DNA from: Enchytraeus crypticus
Taxonomy: Eukaryota; Annelida; Clitellata; Enchytraeida; Enchytraeidae
Direction: 5' to 3'
DNA length: 64,000 bases
Assembly: GCA_905160935.1 (NCBI GenBank)
Contig: CAJHZI010000517.1
Span: 2,224,501 to 2,288,500 of the forward strand
Below are positions 31,807-41,600 of this stretch, one piece after another. Below the pieces are notes generated by a model. It saw only the letters and a program-made list of their open reading frames with translations, was not told where the DNA came from and did no database searches. Every line of letters starts with the position of its first letter. Position 1 is the stretch's first letter. The position numbers were made by a program, and so were the translations under genes.

Positions 31807-32434
31807 GTAATCTCGCAGGAACTACGCATACCCTATAACCCTAAATTTCGCAATACTACATGTACATGGAAACTTACGCATGCATTCAGGTGTTTAAAAT
31901 TAGCAAGCAAATCAGATTGATAAAGGGACACACAGTTTCTTCACCTAGGCACAAATTCTTTCACTATTAGAAAGTTACCGGTGTCACATGTGTTTGAGGG
32001 ACCGGACGTTAAATTATCACTGATTGAATAGCAATCAGAACCAATCAGCCCAATCAAACAAACTCACAATCAATCAATATGAACTAAGCAATAATTCTTC
32101 ACCTGAATGCTGCGTTTGAGAGGTCCCTAGTTTTGTAACACAATTACAACAATATTCAGATACAGCAATAGACAGGATGAGGTGTAAAGTCGAGAGCTCT
32201 CAATGTCGCCTGAAGTTACATCAGTGACGGGCCGGTCCTGGATATGAGAGTATGCCGTGTTTGATCAGAAATAGACTTAATTAACAGCTCTGACGTACTA
32301 GTTAATTACACAGTCGTGTTGAGTCATTGCAATAATTAAAAATATAACACGGCATAGCAAAGTACATTACAAAGTAATGCAATGTCCAAATTACAATACA
32401 TTATAGTTATATGCTACAGTACAGTACAATGCAA
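31807..32434. other. No gene; eroded repeat pieces
   Basis: GAGGGACCGGACGTTAAATT (31996-32015) is a bare retroposon 3' motif. A highly eroded SINE-A body (ACATCAGTGACGGGCCGGTC) lies at about 32220. Confidence 0.5.
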
Positions 32435-32435
32435 T

Positions 32436-32576
32436 AAAGCTGGTAAAGCTAAGGTTAACGTCAGTTTCCTCACTCGAAAGCGATGTCAGTGACGGGCGAG
32501 CCCAGGATTTGAACCCCGCAAATACCGACCCGCAGTCGAGTATCTTACCGACATCGCCACTGGGTTCCAGCCAGTG
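32436..32576 (-). mobile_element. SINE-A copy, best preserved
   Basis: All parts present on the - strand: tRNA-like head, box B GGTTCAAATCC, CTCGCCCGTCACTGACATCG, CTTTCGAGTGAGGAAACTG, ACGTTAACCTTAGC, TTTACCAGC. Confidence 0.93.
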
Positions 32577-32814
32577 ACCTATAAAACTGATAACTATAGA
32601 ACTGAGAAAACAGCGGGAAACCACCCAGAAGTCATTTATCTCAAGATAGGGGTATGGATATGGCATAGCATTTCGTGATTGGATTAACTTGTTCTTCTGT
32701 GGAGTGCTCAATAAGAAGCGTTAAAGCAGACTCCAAGTAAGAATGTGCATTTTAGATCTGCCAATTTTTAAGAATACTAGGCATATAGATGTTTAAATTG
32801 TCATTCAAGTTATA

Positions 32815-32998
32815 CCTACTTCAGTGGACTGCCAAGTGGCAGGTTCAAGGTACATATTCATACTCAAAGTATGAGTTCTCGCTCCATACGAGCACTCCTT
32901 AGATCAACAAATTAATCCCTTCACACAGTCTACGCCTTGTCCATCCCTACGCTATGTAGATAATAGCTTGGGGAAAGTATGGCTTGAACATTACTCTT
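32815..32998 (-). mobile_element. 'Family X' copy
   Basis: TTCAGTGGACTGCC, AAGTGGCAGGTTCAAGG, GAGCACTCCTTAGATCAAC and TAGCTTGGGGAAAG match the 22755 copy. Confidence 0.75.
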
Positions 32999-33119
32999 TC
33001 TCATTCTATTAGAAGTTTTATTCGAACGCTATGCCCTTCATGTTGAAAGAATTTTTTTATCTATTTGCAGGTGGTAATACTGTAATGCGCCAATCGACGA
33101 TACTGATAGTCTAACCTCA

Positions 33120-33358
33120 GTGTAAAGACCTCGTTCACACTCTAACAGCGCTAGGCCAGAACAATCCACTCAAGAACAATCTACTCAAGAACAATCTACT
33201 CAAGAACAATCTACTCAAGAACAATCTACTCAAGTACAAGCTAAGCAAACCAAAAAACTAACTAAAGAACAAGCTACTTGAAAATAAGCGTCCCAAGAAC
33301 AATCTACTCAAGAACAAGCCTTTCAAGAGCAAGCCATTCAGGAGCAATCTCCGAACTT
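33120..33358 (+). promoter_or_regulatory. LicD pseudogene 3 upstream region with a 15-bp minisatellite
   Basis: TGTAAAGACCTCG, then TTCACACTCTAACAGCGC (33121-33150), corresponds to the promoter-proximal block before the LicD 4 and 5 genes. Between it and the ATG lies a tandem array of CTCAAGAACAATCTA (about 10 diverged units, 33163-33355), which lengthens this leader by roughly 200 bp. Confidence 0.6.
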
Positions 33359-33401
33359 CTAATATCTCAACTATTCCTATGGGCTTAGAGTTTAGCTAAT
33401 A

Positions 33402-34607
33402 ATGACCTAGAATTTGCTGAAAAAATATAAATTTTCGAGCTTTGGCTTTGCCCTTGTAATTGCACTTCTCATTGCCACTATGCTGCTACTAATCGTCTAC
33501 GAATTCAAGAATAATATTGCACTCCATATCGTCAAAAATTACGAACGAGAACTCATTCAAAAGCATATTCCAGGTTGTGGAATAAAGATATCAAAAAATG
33601 GCACCCTCCAAAAGATAAACTCCATTCCCGAAAAAGAAAGATCTTCAAATTTGTTAAGTGCGGACGTGGAGACAGTTTTCAATATGTCGCTCATGGAAAA
33701 AATATTTTCTGAAGGGATTGGGGAAATGGGATTTTAGTACTAAATAAGTAAATAATATAAATATTAATTTTGAAAACCAAAAAGTACTTGAAATTTCTCC
33801 AGAAGACCCCAGTGAAAAGATATTGAAGATAATTAGCTCTGTAGGAATAAATGGGTATTTAAAGGCTAACAACAACAGTTCACTGCTACTAATTCAAACT
33901 TTGCCACCTAAATCTAAACTTTCCAAACAACCACCTTTTAGTCTGATAGCCGAATTTTACCCTATAATCCCGTTAAGTCAGCAGCTGATATTTTACGACC
34001 TATTTGAAACATTCATGATGATATCTGGCTCGGTAAACGTGACTTACTTTGCCATGTACGGAACTCTACTGGGTGCTTGCAGACATCAAGGAATGGTTCC
34101 CTGGGATGATGATTTGGATTTGATGATAAACATAGACGATAAGATTAAGCTATGTTCTGCTTTAAACAAATTTGACGGGCATTACGCTTGCACCGAATAC
34201 TTTGGTAGACTTAAATTCTATCACAGAGTATTGGGCTTTAATTTTTCTGGATATCCGTTTAGGTATCCTAACATAGACATATTTCTCTATAAGTCTGTCC
34301 AACGCCTAGGATTTTGGAATAAAGTGTTTCCTAATTTCCGAAATAAAAGATATTACTAGAAGGAAAAATACCTATGACTATGATGAAATATTTCCACTAA
34401 CTCGCCGTCCCTTCTGGAGTTTTGCTGATCCCAGTTCCCCGACAGTCATCGAAGATACTAGAAAAGGATTTCCCAAATCGTTAAGTCTGCATCACTGGAA
34501 GCTATTCCCATACCAAAGAGAGAAGTTTGACATCAAAATCTATTCCATGTTGGACATTGAAGGACGTTGGACTCTATGGAATGTCTCACTACTGTAAGGA
34601 ACATTAA
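33402..34607 (+). pseudogene. LicD/fukutin-like paralogue 3, frameshifted with early stop
   Basis: The ATG at 33402 aligns with the starts of paralogues 4 and 5 (ATGACCTAGAAT against ATGGCCAGGAAT), but codon 3 is TAG. The frame then gives the membrane anchor (FALVIALLIATMLLLIVYEF) and a stem to a stop at 33735-33737. After a frameshift the catalytic part is open from about 33768 to 34357: YFAMYGTLLGACRHQGMVPW, DDDLD and NIDIFLYKSVQRLG are intact. Further shifts near 34340-34430 break the C-terminus, although homology (CKEH-stop equivalent) continues to 34607. At least three disabling changes in different parts argue for a pseudogene rather than sequencing error. Confidence 0.85.
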
Positions 34608-34610
34608 TGC

Positions 34611-34656
34611 TCGTCCCTGACAAGGTCTCTGAGTGAAGAAACCTGCGTTAAATTAT
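34611..34656 (+). other. LINE/SINE-like 3' motif after LicD 3
   Basis: CGTCCCTGACAAGG, then GAAGAAACCTGCGTTAAAT, starting 3 bp after the ancestral stop. Same order and near-identical spacing to the LINE-A 3' end. Confidence 0.6.
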
Positions 34657-34659
34657 CTG

Positions 34660-35470
34660 AAGGACAGTCGGTTGATTGATTTGTGCAAACTTTGTCGCTT
34701 CGTTGGATAATATAATTTAAAATTTAAATTTTTTAAATTATTTAAATTATTATTCTAATACCTATTGTTAAATTAACTTTTGTAGCATTTATAGGAACAC
34801 ATAGGGTACTAAGTGTTCCAATAAAAGCTATAAAGTCGTCATTGACATCAGCGAGCAGTTTAATCTTATAATTAAATATTGTTTATTCAGTTATATTTAA
34901 ATTTAGAATAAGACTTTTTTAAATAGGGCAGTCAATAATATCATTAGTGAGTTAGATAAACAGCAGTGATATAGAATTTGAATCAAAGAAAAAGAAAAGA
35001 AAAATTGAAAACCTTAGAAAGTAAAACTAGGTAAACCGAATTATGATTTAACTAGGCTGAATTTGTTTTAGCATCTTCAATGTTCTTTGTAATATCGACA
35101 GACTTATGTGTCCCGCAATTGAAGATAATTCTTCTGTCCACGTTAGCTTAAGATATTCACTAAACTATTATCATAAACACTATGAATATTCATGTATTGT
35201 GAGAGCAAATAGACATCAAAAGAACTGACAGAAAAATTAAAAAATGAAGCTCTGTATTCACATGCCATTTCTCGTGAGCACAAGTGAATAACCAGAAAAC
35301 TAAAAATACCTCGTCAAATATTGTGGGATATCCACAAGTGGATCTCTCTCGCCCCATGGCTGAGGACGAAGTCGCAGTAGGGGAAGTGGGCACCCTAGCA
35401 TGGCGGTCGCTCCCAGGGGCTAAACCTAGATTAAAGCATCCATGTGGACCGAGTCCCGGAGCTAACGACA
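34660..35470. other. No gene recognised
   Basis: AT-rich to about 35280, then a GC-richer stretch (35330-35470) whose short open frames have no recognisable domain. Confidence 0.45.
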
Positions 35471-35474
35471 AAGC

Positions 35475-35600
35475 CTTCGGGGAACGTCCACCCTAGGGGA
35501 ACAGCCATCCAGGGGGACGGTTACCCAGAGAACGGCCACCTAGGGGACGGTCCCCCAGGGGCCGGACACCCAGGAGGCCGGCCACCTAGGGGACTCAGGA
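35475..35600. repeat. GC-rich 15-17 bp minisatellite
   Basis: Seven or so imperfect units on the pattern GGGGACGGCCACCTA / GGGGCCGGACACCCA. Strikingly GC-rich in an AT-rich setting. Confidence 0.85.
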
Positions 35601-35825
35601 GGTGAATAATAATAGTCACTGGCATGGATGGAAGTTGAAACTCACATCAAGAAGTTTAATAATCACATTTCTTACAATTAAGATTCTAAAAAGAAACAAA
35701 TATAAAGAAAGTCATCATAACGAGTGACCTGGAATTTTCAGACTTCTAAATCTCAGCAACAACAAGTCAGCGAGTCAAATAGCGTATAGGCTAATTCAGT
35801 GGAAGATAATGTGAGTTCTTTTTGG

Positions 35826-35994
35826 AGACGTCATAGATTTGTTATCTTATTGTAAACAAATAAGCCAAACACAATGTGACTGTTGCATTACTTATTTCGT
35901 TGAACATTTTAAGGAAAACTTTATCTTAGTTATTATGTAGGCAGCGCAGTCTATCTTATTGTAAAAACTCCATCACACTGTAGCAGCGCACTAC
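35826..35994 (+). promoter_or_regulatory. LicD 4 upstream block: CRE-like site and promoter-proximal motif
   Basis: AGACGTCA (35827-35834, one mismatch to the CRE) lies about 228 bp before the ATG. CTTATTGTAAAAACTCC at about 35956-35972 (TATA-like) is followed by ATCACACTGTAGCAGCGCAC (35973-35992). The same order occurs before LicD 5. Confidence 0.55.
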
Positions 35995-36054
35995 CCACTC
36001 AGTTTTCAACATAAGAATTCTTAGTAACTCTCAGGGGATAAACGGAAGCTAGGC

Positions 36055-36950
36055 ATGGCCTGGAGTAGGGCGAAGCTACGGGCGACACTTTCCAGCGTGT
36101 TATTTCGTTTCCTGGTAGCACTGGTAGTTACCACGTCGATGCTACTCTTCTTCTACGAATTCAACCACAACATTGCGCTCCAAGCAGTCAAACGTTGTGA
36201 ACAAGAATTCATTAAACAAGGTGGTTTAGGTTGTGGAATAAAGATTTCAAACAATGGCAGTAAAGCCCCCCAAAAGACAAATAAAATTCCCGATGGAGAA
36301 AGGTCGTCAAATATAAAGAGTGCGGACAAGGAGTCAAGTAGAAATGCACCATGGATGGATAAAATGGTTACAGAAGGGAATGGAAGAATGGCTAAGGGAA
36401 AGTCTGAAATTACTAGAAGAGTTTGGCCGGATTATAACGTCAGTGAGTCCATGTAAGAGTATTAGTACTTGAAATTTCTTCAGCAGACCCAAGTGAAAAG
36501 ATATTGAAGATAATTAGCTCTGTAGGAATAAATGGGTATTTAAAGGCTGAAAACAACAGTTCACTTCTACTAATACAAACTTTACCACCTAAATCTAAAC
36601 TTTCAAAACAACCACCTTTTAGTCTGATAGCCGAATTTTACCCTATAATCCCATTAAGTCTACAGCTGATATATTACGACCTACTAAAGACATTTATGAT
36701 GATTTCTAGCTCGGTAAACGTGACTTACTTTGCCATGTACGAAACTCGTCGCCACTTCTGGAATCTGCTGATCCCAGTTCCTAGATATCCATGGAAGATA
36801 CTGGAAAAGTATTACCCGAATCGTGAGGAGTGCAGCACTGGAAGCTATTCCCATGCCAAAGAGAGAGGTTTTACATCCGGGTCTATTCCGTGTTCGACAT
36901 TGAAGGACGTTGGACTCTATAGAATGTCTCACTACTGTAAGGAACATTAA
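36055..36950 (+). pseudogene. LicD/fukutin-like paralogue 4, frameshifted and missing the catalytic motif
   Basis: The first frame (36055-36456) gives MAWSRAKLRATLSS, an anchor (FLVALVVTTSMLLFFYEF) and part of the stem, then a stop. The second frame, open across 36456-36950, continues with LEISSADPSEKILKIIS and the domain start. At FAMY the sequence jumps to ETRRHFWNLLIPVPR: GTLLG, the WDDD motif and the following region are gone. Against paralogue 1 this is a 342-bp (114-codon) deletion whose ends share AACTC. The end (CKEH) is intact. Loss of the Asp motif means no catalysis is expected even if the frameshift were bypassed. Confidence 0.88.
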
Positions 36951-36952
36951 AA

Positions 36953-36999
36953 CTCGTCCCTGACAAGGTCTCTGAAGGAAGAAACCTGCGTTGAATTAT
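36953..36999 (+). other. LINE/SINE-like 3' motif after LicD 4
   Basis: CGTCCCTGACAAGG, then GAAGAAACCTGCGTTGAATT, almost identical to the LicD 3 copy and 3-4 bp after the stop. Confidence 0.6.
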
Positions 37000-37860
37000 C
37001 TGCAGAACAATCTGTTGATAGATGTACGAATCTCATCGCATAAGTTTTCAATTGATTTCAATTCAACATATGTTAACTATTTATATTCGTATTTTTCTTT
37101 ACATATACACCGTATTAATATTTCAACTTCTACATTCTATTATAATTATATTTCAATAGATCAGTTCGGTAATTGAAAACATATTTTGTTGTATGGTAAC
37201 ACTGGTTTGTTTATGTTGACATCTGATACATAAATTTACATGTAAATGTAATGGGTCTATATTATAACTTAGTTATAATGCATGCATACCGTTATAATGG
37301 GTGTCAGAGTTAAACTATAAGTGTTAAGTTATTCTTTAATTAATATCCGTATAGTAGATTGTAAAGTAAATAACATTTCTAAAGAAAACTTGCATTAGAA
37401 ATTTTATGAGGAACCAGTACATTTCAATAGTATTCTATGCAGCGTTTACTTTTTCTAGTCCACTGTTTATATTTGGTGTCCACGATGTTCTATTTATAGA
37501 TATTACCGAAAAGATCTATTGAGAGAATGAATTGAAAGACAGTCAGTGTAACAACGTTGAAGAATTTGATGAACAACAACGAGAAAGGAGTTGAAACCAA
37601 GAAAGAAAAGCAAAATTGAAAACTTTAAAATAGAACCGCCAGTCCTTTCAGATATTTCTATCGGCTCAATGCTTTTTATGATATCGACCTGAATTTCTGA
37701 CTATAACCTAACGCTTAATAGCTGTTAATTCATCGCTTCATGTAGTTCTTGTATTAATCCCTTGAATTCGGTATTTGTATTAAATTTTGATATCGTCACG
37801 TAATTGCTTGACTTTTGCATTTGCACTAATCTTAAACAAGTGAAATATTTTTAAAGTGTT
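37000..37860. other. No gene recognised
   Basis: AT-rich intergenic DNA. Confidence 0.45.
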
Positions 37861-37861
37861 A

Positions 37862-37984
37862 TGGTCATGTCGGTAAGATATCTGACCGCGGATCGTTATG
37901 TACTGAGTTCAAATCCTGAGCACGTCCGTCACTGATATTGCTTTCGGGAGATGAACTGACGTTAAAGTTGGCTTTACGGCTTTT
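37862..37984 (+). mobile_element. SINE-A copy (+ strand)
   Basis: CATGTCGGTAAGATATCTG, ACCGCGGATCG, box B AGTTCAAATCC, CGTCACTGATATTGC and GAACTGACGTTAAAG. Confidence 0.85.
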
Positions 37985-38039
37985 AAAACACTGTAATAAC
38001 TCCTCTCTCTCTCTCTAGTGTTCAGTAAAATTGTAGGTT

Positions 38040-38043
38040 CAAT

Positions 38044-38081
<38 letters not shown>

Positions 38082-38165
38082 CGTCATCAACATCATCATC
38101 ATCATCATTATCATCTTCCCTTGAATCCTAGTTTAACTAGGGTCGAGCTAATAATAGACTGTCTC
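38040..38165 (-). mobile_element. (GAT)n-tailed repeat end
   Basis: (ATC)n, then CATCTTCCCTTGAATCC and AGTTTAACTAGGGTCGAGC. The reverse complement of this order lies at 47955-48020. Confidence 0.7.
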
Positions 38166-38194
38166 AAATCCTCTCTGTCCTACATCATATCGTC

Positions 38195-38460
38195 CATCAG
38201 CTAGTTGTTCGTTCAATGTACATATTGACTAATATGAGAGTCTGCTTTCACGCTCTATAAAGAGCGCTCTATATATCGGTAAGTTAACCCTTCACAACAG
38301 GCTATGACTTATCCTTAACTAGCTACTATCTTGGGAGAATATGACTTCTGAGGTGATTTCCCTTTGCCTCTCTCAGTTTTTTCTTAGTCGCCTCTTACGA
38401 CCCCCGTGCAGTTAACGGTTGGTCTATTCTTCAGTGACTCGAGCATAACACAGGCTACCT
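38195..38460 (-). mobile_element. 'Family X' copy
   Basis: AGAGTCTGCTTTCACGCTC, GGTAAGTTAACCCTTC, GATTTCCCTTTGCC and CGAGCATAACACAGGC follow the order in the 22755 copy. Confidence 0.7.
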
Positions 38461-38609
38461 CTATTTACACGTATAATAACACTGTAACAATAGCCTCTAC
38501 AGGTGCATGTACATGAATAATAACACAATAATATTCAGCTAAAGTCGGGATTTAGAATATTTTGTAGCTTGCTTATTCTGACCTTGTTATAGATTTTAGT
38601 GCTTTGTAG

Positions 38610-39278
38610 TCTTTTATGATACGTTCCTTTTGTGATACTAACTTCCAATAATAAAGGTGAAGTTAGTATCACAATAAATGGTACGAAACTGGAACAGGTA
38701 AGGAGTTTCAAATATTTGGGTCATACTATAACCGATGATGGGAAATGTGAGACAGAAATATGCAGTAGGATTGCACAAGCAAAAGCGGCCTTTGGTAGTA
38801 GAAAAGAACTATTAACACATAGTCTAAAGAAAGACACAAAGATAAAGATAGTCAAAACTTTGGTTTGGACCACGCTATTGTATGGATGAGCACCATGGAC
38901 CTTAAGAAAGGAAGATATTAGGAAACTGGAGGCATTGGAAATGTGGATTTGGAGAAGAATGGAGAGGATTAGCTGGACTCAAAAGGTTACAAATGAGAAG
39001 TCCTGGAGAGAGTTGGCACAGATAGACAGTTGATAAATGTATCAAGAGATAGGAAGAAGAGATGGATAGGACACATTCTAAGGGGGAAGGTCTATTAAAA
39101 GAGGTCATAGAAGGTAGAATGGAAGGAAAAAGAGGCAGGGGCAGGCCGTGATTAGGTATGTTAGATGATTTAGTGACCCACTCATATGTGGAAATGAAGA
39201 GGAAGGCGGAAGACAGAGAAAAGTGGAGGCGTTATGTACCATGGACCTGCCAGTAGGCAGTGCACTAAGAGAGATGAT
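38610..39278 (+). mobile_element. RTE-like LINE, 3' part of ORF2
   Basis: Translation gives SFKYLGHTITDDGKCETEI, QAKAAFGSRKELLT, KTLVWTTLLYG, a stop at 38887-38889, then APWTLRKEDIRKLEALEMW, WRRMERISWT and GKRGRGRP. This is the C-terminal half of an RTE-clade endonuclease-reverse transcriptase. It ends CTGCCAGTAGGCAGTGCAC with a short (GA)n. Confidence 0.88.
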
Positions 39279-39394
39279 ACGTTCAGTCCACGGTTGGCCT
39301 TTTCTTCAGCATCCCGGACACAACACGGGTTGTCGTTTATCATGACTATTACCAGAAGATTAACACATACCGAGTCTTATTTATCTAATACTGG

Positions 39395-39595
39395 TAATTG
39401 TAATAATAATAATAGTAATAGTAATAATAATATTTATAATGATTATAATTTTAAAAAAATTGAGGGCTACAGTTTTCAATGACAGCATTGAGCATTATTA
39501 AGACAAAATAAAGCCGACGAGCAAAAATAGGATTTAAAAACGATGCAAATTCCGAAATCCAGAGAATCAGTCCAAAGACAAATATCTAAAAGATA
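39395..39595 (-). mobile_element. (GTT)n-tailed retroposon copy, diverged
   Basis: (AAT)n, GGGCTACAGTTTTCAATG, ACAGCATTGAGCATTATTAA and GACGAGCAAAAATAGG correspond to the 23804 element. Confidence 0.65.
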
Positions 39596-39902
39596 TCTAC
39601 AAGGGCAAAGTCCAATGACGGACGACATAGCCGCAGTAGGGAAAGAGTTGACCTGCAAGAAATCCCAAGGACATGCCTTACGATCAACCACAAAATCTTA
39701 CAGTAGGCCTAACACAGTACAGGTAGGTGCCTTATACAATTTGCACTTCAACTTTAAATGCAAGCCATTCTAAATTAATATTCATTATACCTAAATTTGT
39801 TTTGCAATAGCTAATAAGAGCTAATGTATAATTTAAGGTTTTTTCAATTTGGTTCGATTCAATTTCATTTATCGGATTTGGATCTTACTTGTAAATCACC
39901 CG

Positions 39903-40022
39903 ACACAGATTGACCTGCTAACATCATGATATGACCCAGACTGACCTGGTCATATTATTATATGACCCAGATTGACCTGCTCATATTATGATATGACCCC
40001 GATTGACCTGCTCATGTTATAT
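39903..40022. repeat. 31-bp repeat carrying TGACCT sites
   Basis: Four units of GATTGACCTGCTCATATTAT plus GATATGACCCA. TGACCT occurs at 39911, 39942, 39973 and 40004, exactly 31 bp apart; the second is part of the palindrome TGACCTGGTCA. Confidence 0.9.
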
Positions 40023-40082
40023 GGCGGCACCTATGGTAACGAAAGGTAAAATCTAAATTAAAATTTCAACAGATCTTTACAG

Positions 40083-40235
40083 TGACGTCAAATATTTGTT
40101 AATAGATAGTAAACAGATAGATCAAATGCAAGTAGACTGCCACTTTGTACATGGTCAGTAAAATTTAACAATAATTGATAAATAGATGATACTATTTGTC
40201 TCATTGTAAAACCTTCACACAGTGGCAGCGCATCC
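40083..40235 (+). promoter_or_regulatory. LicD 5 upstream block: CRE and promoter-proximal motif
   Basis: TGACGTCA at 40083-40090, 211 bp before the ATG. CTCATTGTAAAACC at about 40200 (TATA-like) is followed by TTCACACAGTGGCAGCGCAT (40214-40233), parallel to LicD 4. Function is inferred from position and conservation. Confidence 0.6.
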
Positions 40236-40293
40236 AGACAATATCCAACAGTAAATTATAATTAATTTCTAAAGGATCAATTGAAGCTCCGAC

Positions 40294-41547
40294 ATGGCCA
40301 GGAATAGGGCAAAACTACGGACGAAATTATCCAGCTTGTTGTTTCGTTTTCTGGTAGCTCTGGTCCTAGCCACATTGGTCCTCCTCATCTTCTACTCTTT
40401 CGACAATAAGATTGTGCTGTACGTTGTGAACAATGGCGAACAAGAACTGGTAGACCACGGCCATTCAGAGGTTGGATCAAGGTACTCACAAAACGATGTC
40501 AAGGCAGTCAAAGAAATTGACTCCTTTCCGGATAGAAGAAAACCTCCTAAAGTGGCAACGAATGAAGATAGAGAAAACACGATGAATGAGCAGCCATGGG
40601 AGAAAGAAAGATATTCAGTGGAGTATGGAAGTTCGGATAGCAGTGAGGAAGATGAGATGACAGGTGAAATCTGGAAAAGAGATAACAATCAGAAGTCGAA
40701 GAGAAATAGCCCCAAGAAGCGCAAACAAAGAAAGATGAGAACTGTTGATAAAGAAGAGGTAGTCGAGCTGACCATGGAAGATCAACGTAAGCAGATGTTG
40801 GATTTAATTCGCTCCTCTGGGGTTAATGGCTATCTGAAAGCTGACAGCAGCATGCAGCTAAGAATTCACAAGTTGCCCCCGAAATCTGAGTATTCAGTAG
40901 GACCACTTTTTAGCTTGATGGCCCAATTTTATCCGATTATACCAATCAGTCAGCAGCTGATATTCTACGACCTACTGGAAACATTCGTGAGAATATCTAG
41001 CTCGGTAAACGTGACTTACTTTGCCATGTACGGAACTCTACTGGGTGCTTGCAGGCATCAAGGAATGATTCCCTGGGATGATGATATAGATTTGATGATA
41101 AATCAGGACGACGAGGAAAGATTGTGTTCGGCTCTGAATCAGCGCGACCAGCAATACGCTTGCAGCGAATTTAGTGGCAGACTGAAATTCTACCACAAAA
41201 TTTTGGGTTTCCAGGTTCCAGGCCTTCCCTTCAGATTCCCCAATATCGACATATTTCTCTACAGGACTCTCAAGGACTCAATGGAAATAAAGGAAACTCT
41301 CTTCAACAAAGTAGTCTATAACTATGACGACATATTTCCACTAGATCGTCTCTATGTCTGGAATCTTCTGATTTTGGTGCCCAGACGTCCGTGGAAGATA
41401 CTGGAAAACTATTATCCGGATCGTGATGTATGCAGCACTGGAGTCTATTCCCACGCTCTGGAGGAAACGGTGGAGTCCAAGTCCATTCAGTGTCAGCTGC
41501 TAGATGACGTGGGACTCTACGAAATAGTCAACAATTGTAGACAATGA
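40294..41547 (+). CDS. LicD/fukutin-like family protein 5 (type II membrane, intronless)
   Basis: 417 residues from an ATG that aligns with paralogues 3 and 4. A basic cytoplasmic tail (MARNRAKLRTK) precedes a membrane anchor at about residues 14-35 (FRFLVALVLATLVLLIFYSF). A highly charged stem has an acidic patch (SSDSSEEDEMTGE) and a Lys/Arg-rich patch (SPKKRKQRKMR). The LicD-type domain has YFAMYGTLLGACRHQGMIPW, DDDID (W261, Asp 262-264), NIDIFLYRTLK and VWNLLILVPRRPWKILENYY. No frame break. Last intact gene of the array. Family role as for the paralogues; the acceptor glycan is unknown. Confidence 0.9.
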   Translation: MARNRAKLRTKLSSLLFRFLVALVLATLVLLIFYSFDNKIVLYVVNNGEQELVDHGHSEVGSRYSQNDVKAVKEIDSFPDRRKPPKVATNEDRENTMNEQPWEKERYSVEYGSSDSSEEDEMTGEIWKRDNNQKSKRNSPKKRKQRKMRTVDKEEVVELTMEDQRKQMLDLIRSSGVNGYLKADSSMQLRIHKLPPKSEYSVGPLFSLMAQFYPIIPISQQLIFYDLLETFVRISSSVNVTYFAMYGTLLGACRHQGMIPWDDDIDLMINQDDEERLCSALNQRDQQYACSEFSGRLKFYHKILGFQVPGLPFRFPNIDIFLYRTLKDSMEIKETLFNKVVYNYDDIFPLDRLYVWNLLILVPRRPWKILENYYPDRDVCSTGVYSHALEETVESKSIQCQLLDDVGLYEIVNNCRQ

Positions 41548-41554
41548 CGTCATG

Positions 41555-41600
41555 TGTTCCTGACAATCTCTCTGTGTGAGAAAAACGACGTTAAACTCGT
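41555..41600 (+). other. LINE/SINE-like 3' motif after LicD 5
   Basis: GTTCCTGACAATCTCTC, then TGTGAGAAAAACGACGTTAA, 8 bp after the stop. CTGACA to GAAAAAC has the same 14-nt spacer as LINE-A, and GACGTTAAA is identical. Confidence 0.65.

Noticed and set aside
35284-35496. GC-rich short ORFs near 35.3 kb
   Set aside because: They end in a GC-rich minisatellite and show no known domain; similar words near 39.6 kb suggest a repeat.
36456-36504. An intron joining the two frames of LicD paralogue 4
   Set aside because: No GT-AG pair of sensible size spans the break, and all intact paralogues are intronless; a frameshift fits better.
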